A DNA stretch of 15,804 nucleotides from Candidatus Nanopelagicales bacterium (lineage in GTDB: Bacteria; Actinomycetota; Actinomycetes; S36-B12; UBA5976). Shown here in pieces: positions 14,383 to 15,804 of this stretch. Where the stretch lies: positions 1 through 15,804 of the forward strand of contig JALRKC010000010.1 in the NCBI GenBank assembly GCA_023254955.1, read 5' to 3'. Under the pieces are notes generated by a model. The model did not search any database. It saw nothing but the letters and a program-made list of their open reading frames with translations, and had not been told where the DNA came from. Both the position numbers and the translations under genes were made by a program. Position 1 is the first letter of the stretch. Each line of letters opens with the position of its first letter.

Positions 14383-15177
14383 ATGACAACTGGATCGGTA
14401 TTAAAATTTAACTGCGTCTCGCTAGTACGAGAGCAAAATCAAATACTTAGCGATGTTACTTTTGAGATGAATTTCAACGATCATCTGGTAATTTTTGGCC
14501 CCAATGGTGCAGGCAAATCATCTTTAGTTGAAATCGCGGCCGGATTTCAGTTTCCTACTCGCGGTGAGGTAGAAATACTTGATCAAACAATGGGAAGGGT
14601 TGACCTATCCCAGTTACGTCTAAGCATTGGCTATGCCGGCCCACGACTCTCAATGATGATGGAACCGGCTGAAAAAGTGATAGATGCGGTCTTAAGTGCG
14701 GCTTGGGGGGTTGTCGGACGATGGCAAGAAACCTATTCGGAATATGACATGCTTCGGGCAAATCAAGTTATTGATTTAATGGGCATGAGTGAATTTAAAG
14801 ATCGCGCTTATGGTTTTTTGTCTGCCGGTGAAAAAAAGAAGGTAGAAATAGCAAGAGCATTGATGAATGATCCGGAACTATTAATATTGGACGAACCAGC
14901 AGCCTCCTTAGACCTTCCGGCTCGTGAAGATTTAATTTTACAGTTAAACAAGCTAATAAATTCAGGGCTTAGCCCATCAATTCTTATGGTTACTCACCAC
15001 TTAGAAGAAGTTCCAAGTGGTTTTAATAAAGCCTTGTTGCTGAATAAGGGTAAAGTCTTTACTCAAGGAGCAGTAGACGAGACGCTTTCTGCTGAAAACC
15101 TATCTTCGCTTTATCAAATGCAAATTAAAGTCTGGCAAGCCGATGGCCGAAGGTTTGCGTATCGTGCCAGTGAATAA
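14383..15177 (+). CDS. Orphan ABC ATPase (Rv3041c-like), no permease partner
   Basis: A 264-residue stand-alone ABC ATPase. Walker A is G-P-N-G-A-G-K45-S-S, the signature is L-S-A-G-E-K-K-K (146-153), Walker B is L-L-I-L-D170-E171-P-A-A-S-L-D, and the switch histidine is H205. The Q-loop position reads I-G-Y-A-G-P (82-87), without the usual glutamine. A-A-W-G-V-V-G-R-W-Q-E-T-Y (106-118) is a hallmark, as I recall, of the actinobacterial subgroup that includes mycobacterial Rv3041c, also near serB. No membrane protein accompanies it, so a transport role is uncertain. The C-terminus extends about 35 residues past the ATPase domain. The ATG start at 14383 has a TAGGAT at 9 nt. The stop overlaps the photolyase gene. 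Confidence 0.85.
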   Translation: MTTGSVLKFNCVSLVREQNQILSDVTFEMNFNDHLVIFGPNGAGKSSLVEIAAGFQFPTRGEVEILDQTMGRVDLSQLRLSIGYAGPRLSMMMEPAEKVIDAVLSAAWGVVGRWQETYSEYDMLRANQVIDLMGMSEFKDRAYGFLSAGEKKKVEIARALMNDPELLILDEPAASLDLPAREDLILQLNKLINSGLSPSILMVTHHLEEVPSGFNKALLLNKGKVFTQGAVDETLSAENLSSLYQMQIKVWQADGRRFAYRASE

Positions 15178-15804
15178 AAAACCTCTCAGAATTATTTTGC
15201 CTGATCAATTAGGCCCAAACTTTATAGATGATGAAAAACAAAAGACGTTATTAATTGTTCCAATGAAAGATACTTTTGCCAGAAAGCTTCATATCCAAAA
15301 AGCAGTTTGGTGGATGAGCGCCATTTTGCATCGAGTCGCAGAGGCTAAAGAGCCTATTGAAATAATTTTTTGTGAGGATTTAGCTAGTTTTGTTGAAGGT
15401 TTTAGCGAAGAGGCTGAGGTAATCGGGCCTACCAGCTTTGAGATGAGAAAAGCGTTTATGGATCGGAAAAACATAATCAGATTGCCTAGCAGGGGATTTG
15501 TTACGAGTGAAAATGATTTTGCAAATTGGATCAGTTCACGTGCAGGTAAAAAACTTAAATTAGAAGATTTTTACAGATTTGCGCGCGTAAAGCACAATAT
15601 TTTGCTCGATAGCGATGGGTCGCCGGTAGGTGGAGCTTGGAACTTTGACAATGAGAATCGACTTCCTCCGCCAAAGTCAGATCAGTTACCAGTTAAGCCT
15701 TTTGGAGGTTTCACTTGGACTGAGATCGATGAGCAAGCTCTTAGCAAAATAAGGGAATTTCAGAGTAAGGGTTTCTCATTTATCGGCTCATTCAAAAAAG
15801 AAAA
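15164..15804 (+). CDS. FeS-BCP type photolyase (prokaryotic 6-4 photolyase family), 5' part
   Basis: Partial gene; 213 codons are visible before the window ends, with no stop. The N-terminus has the antenna-domain strand R-I-I-L-P-D-Q-L-G, and later L-E-D-F-Y-R-F-A-R (about 141-149) and G-G-A-W-N-F-D-N-E-N-R (about 163-173), which are diagnostic of the deoxyribodipyrimidine-photolyase-related / PhrB (CryPro, FeS-BCP) family. These repair (6-4) photoproducts using FAD, a ribolumazine antenna and a [4Fe-4S] cluster; the cluster cysteines and FAD pocket lie in the missing C-terminal part. The start is uncertain: GTG at 15164 (GAAGG at 10-nt spacing) or GTG at 15170, overlapping the ATPase stop by 14 or 8 nt. 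Translational coupling to the ATPase gene is likely. A UV-repair enzyme suits a sunlit-water bacterium. Confidence 0.88.
   Translation, partial: MPVNKKPLRIILPDQLGPNFIDDEKQKTLLIVPMKDTFARKLHIQKAVWWMSAILHRVAEAKEPIEIIFCEDLASFVEGFSEEAEVIGPTSFEMRKAFMDRKNIIRLPSRGFVTSENDFANWISSRAGKKLKLEDFYRFARVKHNILLDSDGSPVGGAWNFDNENRLPPPKSDQLPVKPFGGFTWTEIDEQALSKIREFQSKGFSFIGSFKKE

Overview
The window looks like a core-genome segment of a small, AT-rich, free-living actinobacterium. The best fit is the freshwater acI / Nanopelagicales ('Planktophila') group. This rests on three things. The protein families and gene order are actinobacterial: sufR-sufB-sufD-Rieske-sufC-sufS-sufU-sufT, a mabA/inhA-like fabG-fabI pair, a DUF3099 protein and an SCO/Rv3041c-type orphan ABC ATPase. 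The base composition is by eye well under 50% G+C. Genes are packed with 1-36 bp overlaps and almost no spacers. The lineage is inferred, not proven. I saw no tRNA, rRNA, CRISPR array, insertion sequence or phage gene.

Layout. 2-379: 3' end of ctaB (heme O synthase), overlapped by a DcsG-like ATP-grasp gene (372-1238) with its own terminator. 1203-2093 (-): ctaA/COX15 (heme A synthase), transcribed away from the suf cluster. 2185-8546 (+): a complete SUF iron-sulfur assembly operon led by its Fe-S-sensing repressor SufR, with 9-10 nt gaps or 1-4 nt overlaps at every junction. 8556-10409 (+): an MsbA/LmrA-type ABC exporter half-transporter attached to the same operon. 10401-11388 (-): SURF1 and DUF3099. 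11475-12960 (+): fabG-fabI, the two reductases of the type II fatty acid elongation cycle. 12947-14351 (-): a conserved gene of unknown function followed by serB. 14383-15804 (+): an orphan ABC ATPase overlapped by the start of an FeS-BCP-type (prokaryotic 6-4) photolyase that runs off the window.

How the genes fit together. CtaB, CtaA and SURF1 are the heme A synthesis and insertion steps for an aa3-type cytochrome c oxidase, so an aerobic respiratory assembly theme surrounds the Fe-S cluster factory. SufS takes sulfur from cysteine, SufU passes it to SufB, SufBCD builds the cluster, SufT helps deliver it, and SufR reports cluster status. The photolyase family at the right edge itself needs a [4Fe-4S] cluster.

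No clearly new multi-gene system is visible. The most interesting structure is regulatory. Four probable transcription-unit starts (ctaA, sufR, fabG, serB) each have a TANNNT hexamer exactly 7 nt before the start codon, as expected for leaderless mRNAs. Compact inverted repeats lie in two divergent spacers (ctaA/sufR and the 13611-14351 gene / orphan ATPase).
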